In this document: positions 19,426-32,362 of the stretch, one piece after another | How the letters are laid out: each line of letters opens with the position of its first letter | Position numbering within the stretch: position 1 is the first letter of the stretch | NCBI RefSeq assembly: GCF_022009635.1 | Contig: NZ_CP091716.1 | Location: forward strand, 4,355,001-4,419,000 | Length of the DNA: 64,000 nucleotides | Reading direction: 5' to 3' | From: Variovorax paradoxus | GTDB taxonomy: Bacteria; Pseudomonadota; Gammaproteobacteria; Burkholderiales; Burkholderiaceae_C | Notes under the pieces: generated by a model | Told to the model about the DNA's origin: nothing | Database searches by the model: none | The model's input: only the letters and a program-made list of their open reading frames with translations | Program-made: the position numbers and the translations under genes

Positions 19426-21210
19426 TCAGAGATCTTCGGAACCCAACAGCATTTCGGTGATGCCCATGCCGGCCTTCACCATCGGGAACACGTTTTCAGT
19501 GGGGTCGGTGCGGAAGTCCATGAACACCGTGCGGTCCTTGAGCTTGCGTGCTTCGCGCAGCGCGGGCTCCACGTCTTGTGGACGCTCGATCAGCATGCCG
19601 ACGTGGCCGTAGGCCTCGGCGAGCTTCACGAAGTTCGGCAGTGCATCCATGTAGCTGTGGCTGTAGCGGCCGGAGTATTCGATCTCCTGCCACTGGCGCA
19701 CCATGCCCAGGTAGCGGTTGTTGAGCGAGCAGATCTTGATCGGCGTGTTGTACTGCAGGCAGGTGGAGAGTTCCTGGATGCACATCTGCACCGAGCCTTC
19801 GCCGGTGATGGTGAACACTTCCGAATCGGGCTTGGCGAGCTTGATGCCCATGGCGTAGGGAATGCCCACGCCCATGGTGCCCAGGCCGCCGGAGTTGATC
19901 CAGCGGCGCGGCTCGTCGAAGCGGTAGTACTGGGCGGCCCACATCTGGTGCTGGCCCACGTCCGACGTGATGTACGCGTCGGCGTCCTTGGTCATGTTCC
20001 AGAGGGTCTCGACCACGTACTGCGGCTTGATCACGTCCTTGTTGCCGCGGTCGTACTTGAGGCAGTCGCGCGAGCGCCAGGCCTCGATGGTCTTCCACCA
20101 GTCGGCCAGCGCGCCGGCGTCGGGCTTGGCGGTGCTCTCGCGGATCATCGAGATCAGCTCGGTGAGCACGTCCTTCACGTCGCCGACGATCGGGATGTCG
20201 ACCTTCACGCGCTTCGAGATGCTCGAAGGGTCGATGTCGATATGGATGATCTTGCGCTCGTTCTGCGCGAAGTGCTTGGGGTTGCCGATGACGCGGTCGT
20301 CGAAACGAGCGCCCACCGCCAGCAGCACGTCGCAGTTCTGCATCGCGTTGTTGGCTTCGATGGTGCCGTGCATGCCCAGCATGCCCAGGAACTTGCGGTC
20401 GCTGGCCGGATAGGCGCCCAGGCCCATCAGCGTGTTCGTGACCGGGTAGCCGAGCATGTCGACGAGCGTGCGCAGTTCGTTCGTGGCATTGCCCAGCAGC
20501 ACGCCGCCGCCGGTGTAGATGTAGGGGCGCTTGGCCGCCAGCAGCAGTTGCAGCGCCTTGCGGATCTGTCCGCCGTGGCCCTTGCGCACCGGGTTGTACG
20601 AGCGCATCTCGACCTTGTCGGGATAGCCTGCGTAAGGAACCTTCTTGAAGGAAACGTCCTTCGGCACGTCCACCACCACAGGGCCGGGGCGGCCACTGCG
20701 CGCGATGTGGAAGGCCTTTTTCATCGTCATGGCCAGATCCTTGGGATCCTTGACGAGGAAGTTGTGCTTGACGATGGGGCGGGTGATGCCGACCGTGTCG
20801 CATTCCTGGAAGGCGTCGAGGCCGATGGCGGCCGTCGGCACCTGACCCGAGATGATCACCATCGGGATGGAATCCATGTACGCCGTCGCGATGCCGGTGA
20901 CCGCGTTGGTCAGGCCGGGACCGGAAGTGACCAGCGCCACGCCGACTTCGCCGGTCGCGCGCGCATAGCCATCGGCCGCGTGCACGGCTGCCTGCTCGTG
21001 CCGCACCAGCACGTGCTGGATGGTGTCCTGCTTGTAGAACGCGTCGTAGATGTAGAGAACGGCGCCACCAGGGTAGCCCCAGACGTACTGAACGCCTTCG
21101 GCCTGCAGTGCCTTGACCAGCACCTCAGCGCCCATGAGTTCTTGCGTGGCGTTGCCGGCGCTCGAGGACGCGGCGGCTGCGGAGATGATTTCCGCCTTGG
21201 AGATTTCCAT
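19426..21210 (-). CDS. ilvB: Acetolactate synthase large (catalytic) subunit
   Basis: Thiamine-diphosphate and FAD enzyme that makes 2-acetolactate or 2-acetohydroxybutyrate. The 594-residue protein shows VQYVWGYPGGAVLYIYDA and the catalytic Glu region VLVRHEQAAVHAADGYARA, the FAD-binding middle domain, and the ThDP motif ITGEGSVQMCIQELSTCLQY followed by NNRYLGMVRQWQE. Start set at the ATG on 21210-21208 with AAAGG 6 bp upstream; a TTG two codons earlier is less likely. A 7-bp hairpin lies directly before the ribosome site. Also called ilvI in related genomes. Confidence 0.97.
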   Translation of the reverse strand: MEISKAEIISAAAASSSAGNATQELMGAEVLVKALQAEGVQYVWGYPGGAVLYIYDAFYKQDTIQHVLVRHEQAAVHAADGYARATGEVGVALVTSGPGLTNAVTGIATAYMDSIPMVIISGQVPTAAIGLDAFQECDTVGITRPIVKHNFLVKDPKDLAMTMKKAFHIARSGRPGPVVVDVPKDVSFKKVPYAGYPDKVEMRSYNPVRKGHGGQIRKALQLLLAAKRPYIYTGGGVLLGNATNELRTLVDMLGYPVTNTLMGLGAYPASDRKFLGMLGMHGTIEANNAMQNCDVLLAVGARFDDRVIGNPKHFAQNERKIIHIDIDPSSISKRVKVDIPIVGDVKDVLTELISMIRESTAKPDAGALADWWKTIEAWRSRDCLKYDRGNKDVIKPQYVVETLWNMTKDADAYITSDVGQHQMWAAQYYRFDEPRRWINSGGLGTMGVGIPYAMGIKLAKPDSEVFTITGEGSVQMCIQELSTCLQYNTPIKICSLNNRYLGMVRQWQEIEYSGRYSHSYMDALPNFVKLAEAYGHVGMLIERPQDVEPALREARKLKDRTVFMDFRTDPTENVFPMVKAGMGITEMLLGSEDL

Positions 21211-21224
21211 GATCAACCTTTGTT

Positions 21225-21242
21225 TATTTCGGGAACGAAATA
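21225..21242 (-). promoter_or_regulatory. Hairpin just before the ilvB ribosome binding site
   Basis: TATTTCG and CGAAATA form a perfect 7-bp stem around a 4-base loop (TTCC on the transcript strand), ending about 8 bp before the AAAGG of ilvB. It is AT-rich and has no U tract, so it may affect translation start or be an operator. No Ile/Val/Leu-rich leader peptide was found in the 281-bp region 21211-21491. Confidence 0.3.
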
Positions 21243-21491
21243 CCTTGGGTGCCCCTTGCCAACCCTTGTGAGGTCGCGCCAGGACTTGAGGCCAAAGCCA
21301 TGAGCGGACTGATGTTCCGCCGGACCGTGACCCGTTTGCCTTTTGACTTGCAGGCCGGATTATGGCATTTCCGGACGTTCAGATTCGCTTCAGCACTTGT
21401 GTAAAGCGACAAAGGCATAATCCGCGGCGGTAAACATACGCGATCGCTAGACCCCCATTTCCCACGCGGCGCGACCTGCGCCCCCTCTCGC

Positions 21492-22058
21492 TTGGCCACT
21501 GAACTAGAACTCTCCGACTTCCTGAAAAGCGTCGAACGACGCGCTTTCAAGCGCTCGGTCTACCACGTGCGGGATGAAGAAGCGGCGCTCGATATCGTGC
21601 AGGACAGCATGATGAAGCTGGCCCAGCATTACGGCGACAAGCCGGCCAACGAGCTGCCGATGCTGTTCCAGCGCATCCTGTCGAATTGCACCCTCGACTG
21701 GTTCCGCCGCCAGAAGACCCGCCGCGCCCTGTTCTCCAACCTCAGCGACTTCGATTCTGTCGACGACGACGGCGATTTCGATCTGCTGGAGAACTTCGTC
21801 TCGCCGACCGACTCTAGGGAATCGGAGAGCGCCGAAGACACCACCCGCCGCGCCCAGGTCTTCCACGAAATCGAGGAACAGATCGCAGCACTGCCGGGCC
21901 GTCAACGCGAGGCTTTCCTGATGCGTTACTGGGAGGAAATGGACGTCGCGGAGACGGCCGCAGCGATGGGCTGTTCCGAAGGCAGCGTCAAAACCCATTG
22001 CTCGCGAGCCGTTCACGCTCTGAGCAAGGCGCTCAAAGCCAAGGGAATATCGCTATGA
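21492..22058 (+). CDS. ECF-type RNA polymerase sigma factor
   Basis: Alternative sigma factor of 188 residues. Region 2 (about 10-75) contains YHVRDEEAALDIVQDSMMKLAQ and the DNA-melting DWFRRQKTRR; region 4 (about 125-185) contains ALPGRQREAFLMRYWEEMDVAETAAAMGCSEGSVKTHCSRAV, quoted in part as LPGRQREAFLMRYW and GCSEGSVKTHCSRA. An acidic linker DSVDDDGDFDLLE separates them. The start is a TTG at 21492. The next gene overlaps by 4 bp (ATGA) and encodes a one-helix membrane protein, the usual arrangement for a sigma factor and its partner. The promoter set it controls cannot be told from this window. Confidence 0.9.
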   Translation: MATELELSDFLKSVERRAFKRSVYHVRDEEAALDIVQDSMMKLAQHYGDKPANELPMLFQRILSNCTLDWFRRQKTRRALFSNLSDFDSVDDDGDFDLLENFVSPTDSRESESAEDTTRRAQVFHEIEEQIAALPGRQREAFLMRYWEEMDVAETAAAMGCSEGSVKTHCSRAVHALSKALKAKGISL

Positions 22059-22477
22059 ATACTAAGGTTCCACCCTCCTCATTCACCGCCGAAGACGAGT
22101 TTGGCCAACGACTTGCTGCCCGCCTCTCGGCCGGCAACAAGGAGCTGTCGCACGACATCGGCGAACGGCTCCGCGTGGCACGCGCACAGGCCGTGGCGGC
22201 GCGCAAGCTGCCCCCGCAATTGCGAACCGCACCCGTGGTGGTGCAGTCGGGCCACACGGCGATGCTCGGTGGCAGCTGGTGGACCCGCATCGGCTCGGTG
22301 GTGCCGCTCATCGCGCTCGTGGCCGGCCTCATCACCATCAGCGTAATGCAGGACGACGACCGCGCCAGCGAACTGGCCGAAGTGGATTCCGCGCTCCTTA
22401 CCGGCGATCTCCCGCCCGCCGCCTATACCGACCCCGGTTTTGCTCAATTCCTGAAGGCCGACAGCGCCTCCGACTGA
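22055..22477 (+). CDS. DUF3619 membrane protein, possible anti-sigma factor
   Basis: A 140-residue protein with a soluble N terminus containing FGQRLAARLSAGNKELSHDIGERLRVAR, cited as FGQRLAARLSAG, one membrane helix at about 77-95 (IGSVVPLIALVAGLITISVM) and a C-terminal tail with LLTGDLPPAAYTDPGFAQFL. It resembles the DUF3619 family of Burkholderiales. The start codon overlaps the sigma factor stop, and a cytoplasmic N-terminal domain plus one membrane helix fits an anti-sigma factor, but that role is inferred from position only. Confidence 0.85.
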   Translation: MNTKVPPSSFTAEDEFGQRLAARLSAGNKELSHDIGERLRVARAQAVAARKLPPQLRTAPVVVQSGHTAMLGGSWWTRIGSVVPLIALVAGLITISVMQDDDRASELAEVDSALLTGDLPPAAYTDPGFAQFLKADSASD

Positions 22478-22493
22478 ACTTTTCACTGACCGA

Positions 22494-23318
22494 ATGCGAC
22501 GCCGCCCCTCTCCCAGCGCGAATACCTCCCGCCCCCTGCGCCCGCTCCAGGCGGGCGCAGTCGCTTGGGCGAGCGCGCTTGCGGTCGCTGCCTTCGGCCT
22601 GTCGGCCGCTGGCGCGCAGCCCCGCGCCGAAAACGCCGCAAACACCGCGGGCACCAGCAGCCCCAAGGCCGTCTCGACGACCAAGCCGCTCTGGAGCGAG
22701 CTCACGCCTGGGCAGCAGCAAGCTCTCACGCCACTGAGCCCCCACTGGAACACCCTGAACGCCGGGCAAAAACGCAAGTGGCTGGCGCTGTCGCACAACT
22801 ACGCGGAAATGTCGGCCGAGGACAAGACGACCCTGCACAGCCGCATGATCGAGTGGGCCGCACTGAGCAACCAGCAACGCACTCAGGCTCGCCTGAACTT
22901 TGCCGAAGTCAAGCGCATTCCAGCTGACGAGCGCAAGGCCAAGTGGGAGCAATACCAGGCGTTGAGCGAAGAACAGAAGCGCAAGCTGGCCGAGCGTGCG
23001 CCCCCCAAGCCGCGTGGGGCTGCGATTCCGATTCGGCCAGTCTCCGCCCAAAAGCTCGTGCCGGTGCCTGCGGTCACGCCCGGTGCGCAGCACACCCCCA
23101 GGATCCTGCTGACACCGCCGCCTGCTCCGGCTTCGCCTCCCGCTACCCTGATGGTCGCCACTCCGCCAGAGCGCGCGCCTTCGACAACGCCGGCTGTCGT
23201 GGTCACCCCCGCTGCACCGCCGCCGCCCGCCAGTGTCTCGGCTCCGCCGGTCCCGGCCGAGGCGCAAGTACCGCCCCCCTCGTCGGTCTCGGCCGAACCG
23301 GCGACCACCTCTCCCTGA
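22494..23318 (+). CDS. DUF3106 exported protein
   Basis: A 274-residue protein with a signal-like N terminus (about 18-41, ending SAAGAQ) and a central domain made of Trp/Leu repeats: PLWSELTPGQQQALTPL, HWNTLNAGQKRKWLAL and EWAALSNQQRTQARLNF. Similar spacing occurs in the zinc-resistance-associated and CpxP/Spy-like families, and the sequence fits DUF3106. The last third (after about 185) is Pro/Ala/Val-rich and probably unstructured. It is third in the sigma-factor operon, 16 bp after the DUF3619 gene. An envelope chaperone or stress role is possible but unproven. Confidence 0.85.
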   Translation: MRRRPSPSANTSRPLRPLQAGAVAWASALAVAAFGLSAAGAQPRAENAANTAGTSSPKAVSTTKPLWSELTPGQQQALTPLSPHWNTLNAGQKRKWLALSHNYAEMSAEDKTTLHSRMIEWAALSNQQRTQARLNFAEVKRIPADERKAKWEQYQALSEEQKRKLAERAPPKPRGAAIPIRPVSAQKLVPVPAVTPGAQHTPRILLTPPPAPASPPATLMVATPPERAPSTTPAVVVTPAAPPPPASVSAPPVPAEAQVPPPSSVSAEPATTSP

Positions 23319-23332
23319 CCACAAGGGCCTCG

Positions 23333-23899
23333 ATGGTTTCCAGCTCTCCCGAAGTTTCGGGATCCGATCACCCGGCCTCGCCCGTCCCCACCGCAAGCAG
23401 CGCTCCCGTCTCGACAGTGCCCGGCCTGTGGCGCCGGATGGCCTGCTGGCTCTATGAAGGCATGCTGCTGTTCGCGGTCGTGTTCGTCTCGGGCTGGCTC
23501 TTCAGCACGCTGGGGCAGATGCGCGACGCCATGGATTCGCGGCGCCACCTGTTCCAGGCTTTCCTCTTCGTAGTTTTTGGCGTGTACTTCGTCTGGTTCT
23601 GGACCAAGGGCCAGACGCTTGCCATGAAAACCTGGAATATCCGTATCGTCGACCTGCACGGCCAGCCCATCAGCCAACGCCGCGCTCTCGCGCGCTACCT
23701 GCTGAGCTGGATCTGGTTCCTGCCGCCGCTGGCTACCCTCGCCCCCTTCAAGCTCTCGGGCGGCGAATCGACCCTCCTGATCTTCGGCTGGGTCGCCATC
23801 TGGGCCCTGCTTGCACGCTTTCACCCCGACCGCCAGTTTTGGCACGACGCCTGGGCCGGTACGCGGCTCATCACCTCCAAGCCGATGAGCCGCCGATGA
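23333..23899 (+). CDS. RDD-family membrane protein
   Basis: A 188-residue membrane protein. The RDD signature is PGLWRRMACWLYEGMLL, followed by helices at about 45-62, 75-92 and 142-160; the conserved QTLAMKTWNIRIVDLHGQPIS lies between. The function of RDD proteins is poorly known; some move small solutes or ions. The ATG at 23333 lies 14 bp after the DUF3106 stop, and its end overlaps dgkA by 4 bp, so it belongs to the same operon. Confidence 0.87.
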   Translation: MVSSSPEVSGSDHPASPVPTASSAPVSTVPGLWRRMACWLYEGMLLFAVVFVSGWLFSTLGQMRDAMDSRRHLFQAFLFVVFGVYFVWFWTKGQTLAMKTWNIRIVDLHGQPISQRRALARYLLSWIWFLPPLATLAPFKLSGGESTLLIFGWVAIWALLARFHPDRQFWHDAWAGTRLITSKPMSRR

Positions 23900-24303
23900 G
23901 TGCCTTGCCCAATCTTCCCGATCCCGCCGTCAATCCGCAAAAGGCCCGCAAGGGCTTCGAGCGCGTCTGGCACGCCACGCTGATTTCGCTGCACGGCCTT
24001 CGCGCCGGCTGGAGCGAGCCCGCTTTCCGCCAGGAAGCCATCCTGTCGATCTTCATGATCCCGGCGTCGTTCTGGCTCGGCAGCAGCTGGGTCGAAGTGG
24101 CCCTGCTCGCGGGCAGCGCGCTCCTGGTGATGATCGTGGAACTGCTCAACACCGCCGTCGAAGCCGCCATCGACCGCATCGGGCCCGAGTGGCACGACCT
24201 CTCCAAGCGTGCCAAGGACATGGGCAGCGCGGCCGTGCTGCTGTCGCTCACACTGTGCGGCGGCATCTGGGCCGCGGCGCTCTGGCAACGCTTCCTGTCA
24301 TGA
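23896..24303 (+). CDS. dgkA: Diacylglycerol kinase
   Basis: Small trimeric membrane kinase that recycles diacylglycerol (from lipopolysaccharide or glucan modification) to phosphatidic acid. The 135-residue length, three hydrophobic helices and the signature ELLNTAVEAAIDRIGPEWHDLSKRAKDMGSAAV, split as ELLNTAVEAAIDRIG and LSKRAKDMGSAAV, are diagnostic. Start at the ATG on 23896 overlaps the stop of the RDD gene; a longer frame from 23839 runs within that gene. Position in a sigma-factor operon suggests envelope-linked control. Confidence 0.95.
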   Translation: MSALPNLPDPAVNPQKARKGFERVWHATLISLHGLRAGWSEPAFRQEAILSIFMIPASFWLGSSWVEVALLAGSALLVMIVELLNTAVEAAIDRIGPEWHDLSKRAKDMGSAAVLLSLTLCGGIWAAALWQRFLS

Positions 24304-24334
24304 GCGGGCATGCCGGCTGCGGCATGATGGCAGG

Positions 24335-24925
24335 ATGAATCCTGAATTTTCGATCTGTGTGTATTGCGGCTCGCGCCCCGGCGAGCGCCCCGAGTTTTCC
24401 CAGGCCGCGCAAGCGGTCGGCCAGTGGATCGGCAAGCACGGCGGCCAATTGGTCTACGGTGGCGGCCGTACCGGCTTGATGGGCACCGTGGCCGAGGCCA
24501 CCCGCCTCGCCGGAGGGCGCGTGGTCGGCATCATTCCCAAGGCGCTTGTCGACAAGGAACTGGCCAACTCGCTCTGCGACGAACTTCACGTGGTCGACAC
24601 CATGCACGAGCGCAAGGCAATGATGGGCGAACGAGCCGACGCCTTCGTCGCCCTTCCGGGCGGCATCGGCACTTTCGAGGAACTCTTCGAGATCTGGACC
24701 TGGCGCCAGCTCGGCTACCACGACAAGCCGACCGGCATCCTGAACACCGCCGGCTACTACGACGGCCTGCTGGGCTTCCTGGCCCACAGCGTGCGTGAAG
24801 GCTTCATGGGCGAATGGCAGATGGAGCTGATTCGCACCGGCACCGAGGTGCCCGAGCTTCTGGCAGCGTTGCGCGCCGAAGTGCCGCTCCATCCGCGGGA
24901 AGACAGGCTGTCGGAAAACCTCTGA
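24335..24925 (+). CDS. LOG-family protein (cytokinin riboside monophosphate phosphoribohydrolase-like)
   Basis: A 196-residue lysine-decarboxylase-like Rossmann protein. The N terminus ICVYCGSRPGERPEF, the loop VYGGGRTGLMG and the hallmark LPGGIGTFEE (107-116) define the LOG family, which hydrolyses nucleoside 5'-monophosphates to base and ribose phosphate. Old annotations as lysine decarboxylase are wrong for this family. It ends the sigma-factor operon, before a strong terminator. Start at 24335, where the conserved N terminus begins. Confidence 0.92.
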   Translation: MNPEFSICVYCGSRPGERPEFSQAAQAVGQWIGKHGGQLVYGGGRTGLMGTVAEATRLAGGRVVGIIPKALVDKELANSLCDELHVVDTMHERKAMMGERADAFVALPGGIGTFEELFEIWTWRQLGYHDKPTGILNTAGYYDGLLGFLAHSVREGFMGEWQMELIRTGTEVPELLAALRAEVPLHPREDRLSENL

Positions 24926-24940
24926 CGCCCGCCTGCCCGG

Positions 24941-24968
24941 AAAAAGCCTCCGTTACCGGAGGCTTTTT
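24941..24968. terminator. Bidirectional rho-independent terminator
   Basis: AAAAAGCCTCCG and CGGAGGCTTTTT form a perfect 12-bp stem around TTAC, with T tracts on both strands. It serves the convergent LOG gene and the nadE-glnB operon and ends 5 bp before the glnB stop codon. Confidence 0.95.
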
Positions 24969-24972
24969 TGCT

Positions 24973-27005
<2,033 letters not shown>

Positions 27006-27025
27006 TACAGAAGGAAGAAAAAGGC

Positions 27026-28180
27026 TTGAACGATTATGTCATTCGGGTTCTGTCGTCACCGTCGGACGTGAGCCCGCAGGCATGGAACGCGTTGCTCGCC
27101 ACACAGGCCGAGCCTTCGCCTTTCATGCGCCACGAATACCTCTCGGCGCTGCATGAAAGCGGCAGCGCCACGCCCTCCAGCGGATGGACGCCACAGTTCG
27201 TCACGCTGTGGCGCGGCAAGCAGTTGCAGGCGGCGTGCCCGCTTTACATCAAAGACCATTCGTACGGCGAATACGTCTTCGACTGGGCCTGGGCCAACGC
27301 ATACGAGCAGCACGGCCTGGCGTACTACCCCAAGGCGGTGGTCGCCGTGCCCTTCACGCCCGTGCCCGGCACGCGCCTGTTGGCCCGCGATGCCCAAAGC
27401 CGCACCTTGCTGGTGCAGGGCTTGGTGGCCCTGTGCAAGCAGGAAGAACTGTCGTCGCTGCATCTGCTGTTCGGCGCCGATGAAGACATCGCGGCCTGCA
27501 CCGAGGCCGGCCTCATGCTGCGCAATACAGTGCAATTCCATTGGACCAACGCCCAGTACGCCGACTTCGACAGCTTCCTCGCCAGCCTCTCCCACGACAA
27601 GCGCAAAAAGATCCGCCAGGAGCGCCGCAAGGTGGCCGACGCGGGCGTGAGCTTTCGCTGGTCGCGCGGCGCCGACATCCCGAAGGCCGACTGGGATTTT
27701 TTCTACCGCTGCTACGAGCGCACCTACCGCGAGCACGGCAACCCGCCCTACCTCACGCGCGACTTCTTCCGCCGCATGGCTGACACGATGCCCGAGGCAT
27801 GGCTGCTGTTCATCGCAGAGCGCAACGGCAAGCCCATGGCCTCGAGCCTGATCGCGCTCTCGACCCAGCCGGACGAGCCCCTGGTGGCCTATGGCCGCTA
27901 CTGGGGCGCGCTGGAGCGCGTCGATTGCCTGCACTTCGAAGCCTGCTACTACCAGCCGCTGGCTTGGTGCATTGCGCACGGCGCCAAGCGCTTCGAGGGC
28001 GGCGCGCAGGGCGAGCACAAGATGGCCCGCGCGCTGATGCCTGTCAAGACCACCAGCGCCCACTGGCTGGCCCATCCGGCCTTTGCCGACGCGGTCGAAC
28101 GCTTTCTCGAGCGCGAGGGCGCCGGCATCGAGAACTACATGGACCATCTGGGCGAACGCAGCCCCTTCAAGGCCGCCTGA
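27026..28180 (+). CDS. DUF482/COG3146 GNAT-like protein (predicted N-acyltransferase)
   Basis: A 384-residue protein with the family start FMRHEYLSALHESGSA, a central SLSHDKRKKIRQERRKV basic helix, and the C-terminal GRYWGALERVDCLHFEACYYQPLAWCIAHG and FEGGAQGEHKMARALMP, quoted in parts. Relatives resemble FemAB/GNAT acyltransferases, sometimes labelled peptidogalycan biosynthesis proteins; the substrate is unknown. The start appears to be TTG at 27026, behind AAGGAAG. It is divergent from nadE with almost no spacer. Confidence 0.85.
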   Translation: MNDYVIRVLSSPSDVSPQAWNALLATQAEPSPFMRHEYLSALHESGSATPSSGWTPQFVTLWRGKQLQAACPLYIKDHSYGEYVFDWAWANAYEQHGLAYYPKAVVAVPFTPVPGTRLLARDAQSRTLLVQGLVALCKQEELSSLHLLFGADEDIAACTEAGLMLRNTVQFHWTNAQYADFDSFLASLSHDKRKKIRQERRKVADAGVSFRWSRGADIPKADWDFFYRCYERTYREHGNPPYLTRDFFRRMADTMPEAWLLFIAERNGKPMASSLIALSTQPDEPLVAYGRYWGALERVDCLHFEACYYQPLAWCIAHGAKRFEGGAQGEHKMARALMPVKTTSAHWLAHPAFADAVERFLEREGAGIENYMDHLGERSPFKAA

Positions 28181-28254
28181 CCGCGTCCGGCTCGTGCCAT
28201 GTCGGGCTGCTATAAAAACGCCCGAATCCACAACAACACAAAGGGAAACGCACC

Positions 28255-29007
28255 ATGCCATTCGTCGGACTGGGGCTGCACGTTCTTGTCGCGCTGTTCT
28301 TTGCCGTGCATGCCATGCGCCACGGCAAGCAGATGTACTGGCTGATTATCCTGTTCAGCTTTCCGCTCCTGGGCAGCCTCGTGTATTTCGTGGTCGAGTA
28401 CCTGCCGGCCTCGCGCATGCAGCGCACCGCCGGCAAGGTGGCCAGCGCGGCCATCGGTTTCATTGATCCCGAGCGCGAGTACCGCGCCGCGGCCGATGCC
28501 TATGACCTCGCGCCCACCGCCCAGAACAAGCTGCGCCTGGCCAAGGCCTCGCTCGACCGGGGCCAACCCGCCGACGCCGTCGGCCACTACCGCGATGCGC
28601 TGAAAGGCCCGCTGGCGTCCGACCCCGAGCTTCAGTTCGGCCTTGCCAGCGCGCTGCTCGCCGCGGGCGGCCCGGCCTCGGGGCAGGAGGCCCTGCAGGC
28701 GATCCAGGCCCTGCGCGCCACGCGCGACGACTATCGGCGCGACGAAGTCGCCCTGCTCAACGCCCGCGCACTGGCCGCCGACGGGCGTCAGCAAGAAGCG
28801 CGCGAAGCCTTCGAGAGCGCCCTGAGCCAATACGGCACGGTCGAGACCCGGGCCCGCTATATCGCGTGGCTGGCTCAGCAAGGGGATGCCGGCGGCGCGC
28901 AACGCCACTGGGAAGAGCTCCAGCAGGCGGCACGCCACTGGAACTCGCACGCGCGATCGGTCAATCGCGAGTGGATGCGGCTGGCCTCGGACGCGGTCCG
29001 GGCCTGA
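28255..29007 (+). CDS. Membrane-anchored tetratricopeptide-like protein
   Basis: A 250-residue protein with two N-terminal membrane helices (about 4-20 and 27-48, WLIILFSFPLLGSLVYFVVEYL, shown in part as LIILFSFPLLGSLVYFVVEY) followed by helical repeats of the TPR type: AQNKLRLAKASLDRGQPADAVGHYRDAL, PELQFGLASALLAAGG and LLNARALAADGRQQEAREAFESAL in part. The N terminus resembles the membrane start of phospholipase D nuclease family proteins, but no catalytic part follows. Function is unknown; a scaffolding role would fit. It converges on ppa. Confidence 0.75.
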   Translation: MPFVGLGLHVLVALFFAVHAMRHGKQMYWLIILFSFPLLGSLVYFVVEYLPASRMQRTAGKVASAAIGFIDPEREYRAAADAYDLAPTAQNKLRLAKASLDRGQPADAVGHYRDALKGPLASDPELQFGLASALLAAGGPASGQEALQAIQALRATRDDYRRDEVALLNARALAADGRQQEAREAFESALSQYGTVETRARYIAWLAQQGDAGGAQRHWEELQQAARHWNSHARSVNREWMRLASDAVRA

Positions 29008-29015
29008 GGCCGCAG

Positions 29016-29056
29016 GTCCAGGGGCATTGCGCCCCCGGACGCTGCCTTTAGGCAGC
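29016..29056. terminator. Pair of GC-rich hairpins between convergent genes
   Basis: GTCCAGGGGC/GCCCCCGGAC (29016-29040, one mismatch) and GCTGCC/GGCAGC around TTTA (29041-29056) fill the 54-bp gap between the TPR gene and ppa. There is no clear U tract on either strand, so termination is plausible but not certain. Confidence 0.5.
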
Positions 29057-29061
29057 AGAAC

Positions 29062-29589
29062 TTACTTCTTGTAGTTGGCGATGCCGTCGAGGATTTCCTT
29101 CTTGGCGGAGTCGATGCCTTCCCAGCCCAGCACCTTGACCCACTTGCCGGCTTCCAGGTCCTTGTAGTGCTCGAAGAAGTGGCTGATGGCCTTCAGGCGC
29201 ATCGGGTTCACGTCGTCGACCGACTTCCAGTGGCTGTAGATCGGCAGCACCTTGTCGGTGGGCACGGCCAGCACCTTGCCGTCGACGCCGGCTTCGTCTT
29301 CCATCATCAGGATGCCCAGCGGGCGGCACGGCACGACCACGCCCGGCAGCAGCGGGTAGGGGGCGATCACCAGCACGTCGACCGGGTCGCCGTCGCCCGA
29401 CAGGGTCTGCGGCACATAGCCGTAGTTGGCCGGGTAGTACATGGCCGTCGTCATGAAACGGTCGACGAAGATCGCGCCCGATTCCTTGTCGACTTCGTAC
29501 TTGATCGGGTCGGCGTTCATCGGGATTTCGATCACGACGTTGAAGGCATCGGGGACGTTTTTTCCGGGGGAAACTTTGTCGAAGGACAT
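29062..29589 (-). CDS. ppa: Inorganic pyrophosphatase, soluble family I
   Basis: Hydrolyses pyrophosphate in the cytoplasm, pulling biosynthetic reactions forward. The 175-residue length matches E. coli PPase. Visible are the start [18 protein letters not shown], the YEVDKESG and [18 protein letters not shown] segments, and the catalytic [14 protein letters not shown] with its metal-binding aspartates. Start at the ATG on 29589-29587. It is divergent from a membrane proton pyrophosphatase with a 255-bp shared region, so two unrelated enzymes for the same substrate lie side by side. Confidence 0.97.
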   Translation of the reverse strand: MSFDKVSPGKNVPDAFNVVIEIPMNADPIKYEVDKESGAIFVDRFMTTAMYYPANYGYVPQTLSGDGDPVDVLVIAPYPLLPGVVVPCRPLGILMMEDEAGVDGKVLAVPTDKVLPIYSHWKSVDDVNPMRLKAISHFFEHYKDLEAGKWVKVLGWEGIDSAKKEILDGIANYKK

Positions 29590-29762
29590 GACGTTTTTCG
29601 AGTAGTTGAAAAGTATGAGACGGATGGGGACAAACCCGGAGTTTACTTTCCGTGTCACCGCGACGTCGCACACGCTTTCGTTTTTGCCTGTAAATTGCAA
29701 CCGTTGGCCAATCGGCTCCGCACCCTCGGTGCAGCGAGCTTCGAGGAAGCAACGCGACGGAT

Positions 29763-29801
29763 AGCATGGCCCCGTACGCGTTGCACGCAAGGGCCCATGC
29801 T
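29763..29801 (+). promoter_or_regulatory. Hairpin in the ppa-hppA divergent region
   Basis: AGCATGGCCC (29763-29772) and GGGCCCATGCT (29791-29801) form a 10-bp stem with a single bulged base, 43 bp before the hppA start codon. It could be a 5' leader structure of hppA. The fluoride riboswitch pattern was looked for and not found. The rest of 29590-29844 shows no other clear element. Confidence 0.3.
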
Positions 29802-29844
29802 GCCCGTCTCCACTAGTCGCAACGAACGAATGGAGAAGCAAGGC

Positions 29845-32361
<2,517 letters not shown>

Positions 32362-32362
32362 A

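Noticed and set aside
21224..21550. 108-codon minus-strand frame before ilvB, considered as an ilv leader peptide
   Set aside because: It overlaps the sigma-factor gene in antisense and has no cluster of Ile, Val or Leu codons; no terminator/antiterminator pair follows.
29167..29844. N-terminal extension of hppA
   Set aside because: The extension is antisense to ppa and then noncoding; the typical membrane start follows the ATG at 29845 with a ribosome site.
29590..29844. Fluoride or other riboswitch upstream of hppA or ppa
   Set aside because: The expected conserved segments were not found; only a simple bulged hairpin is visible.
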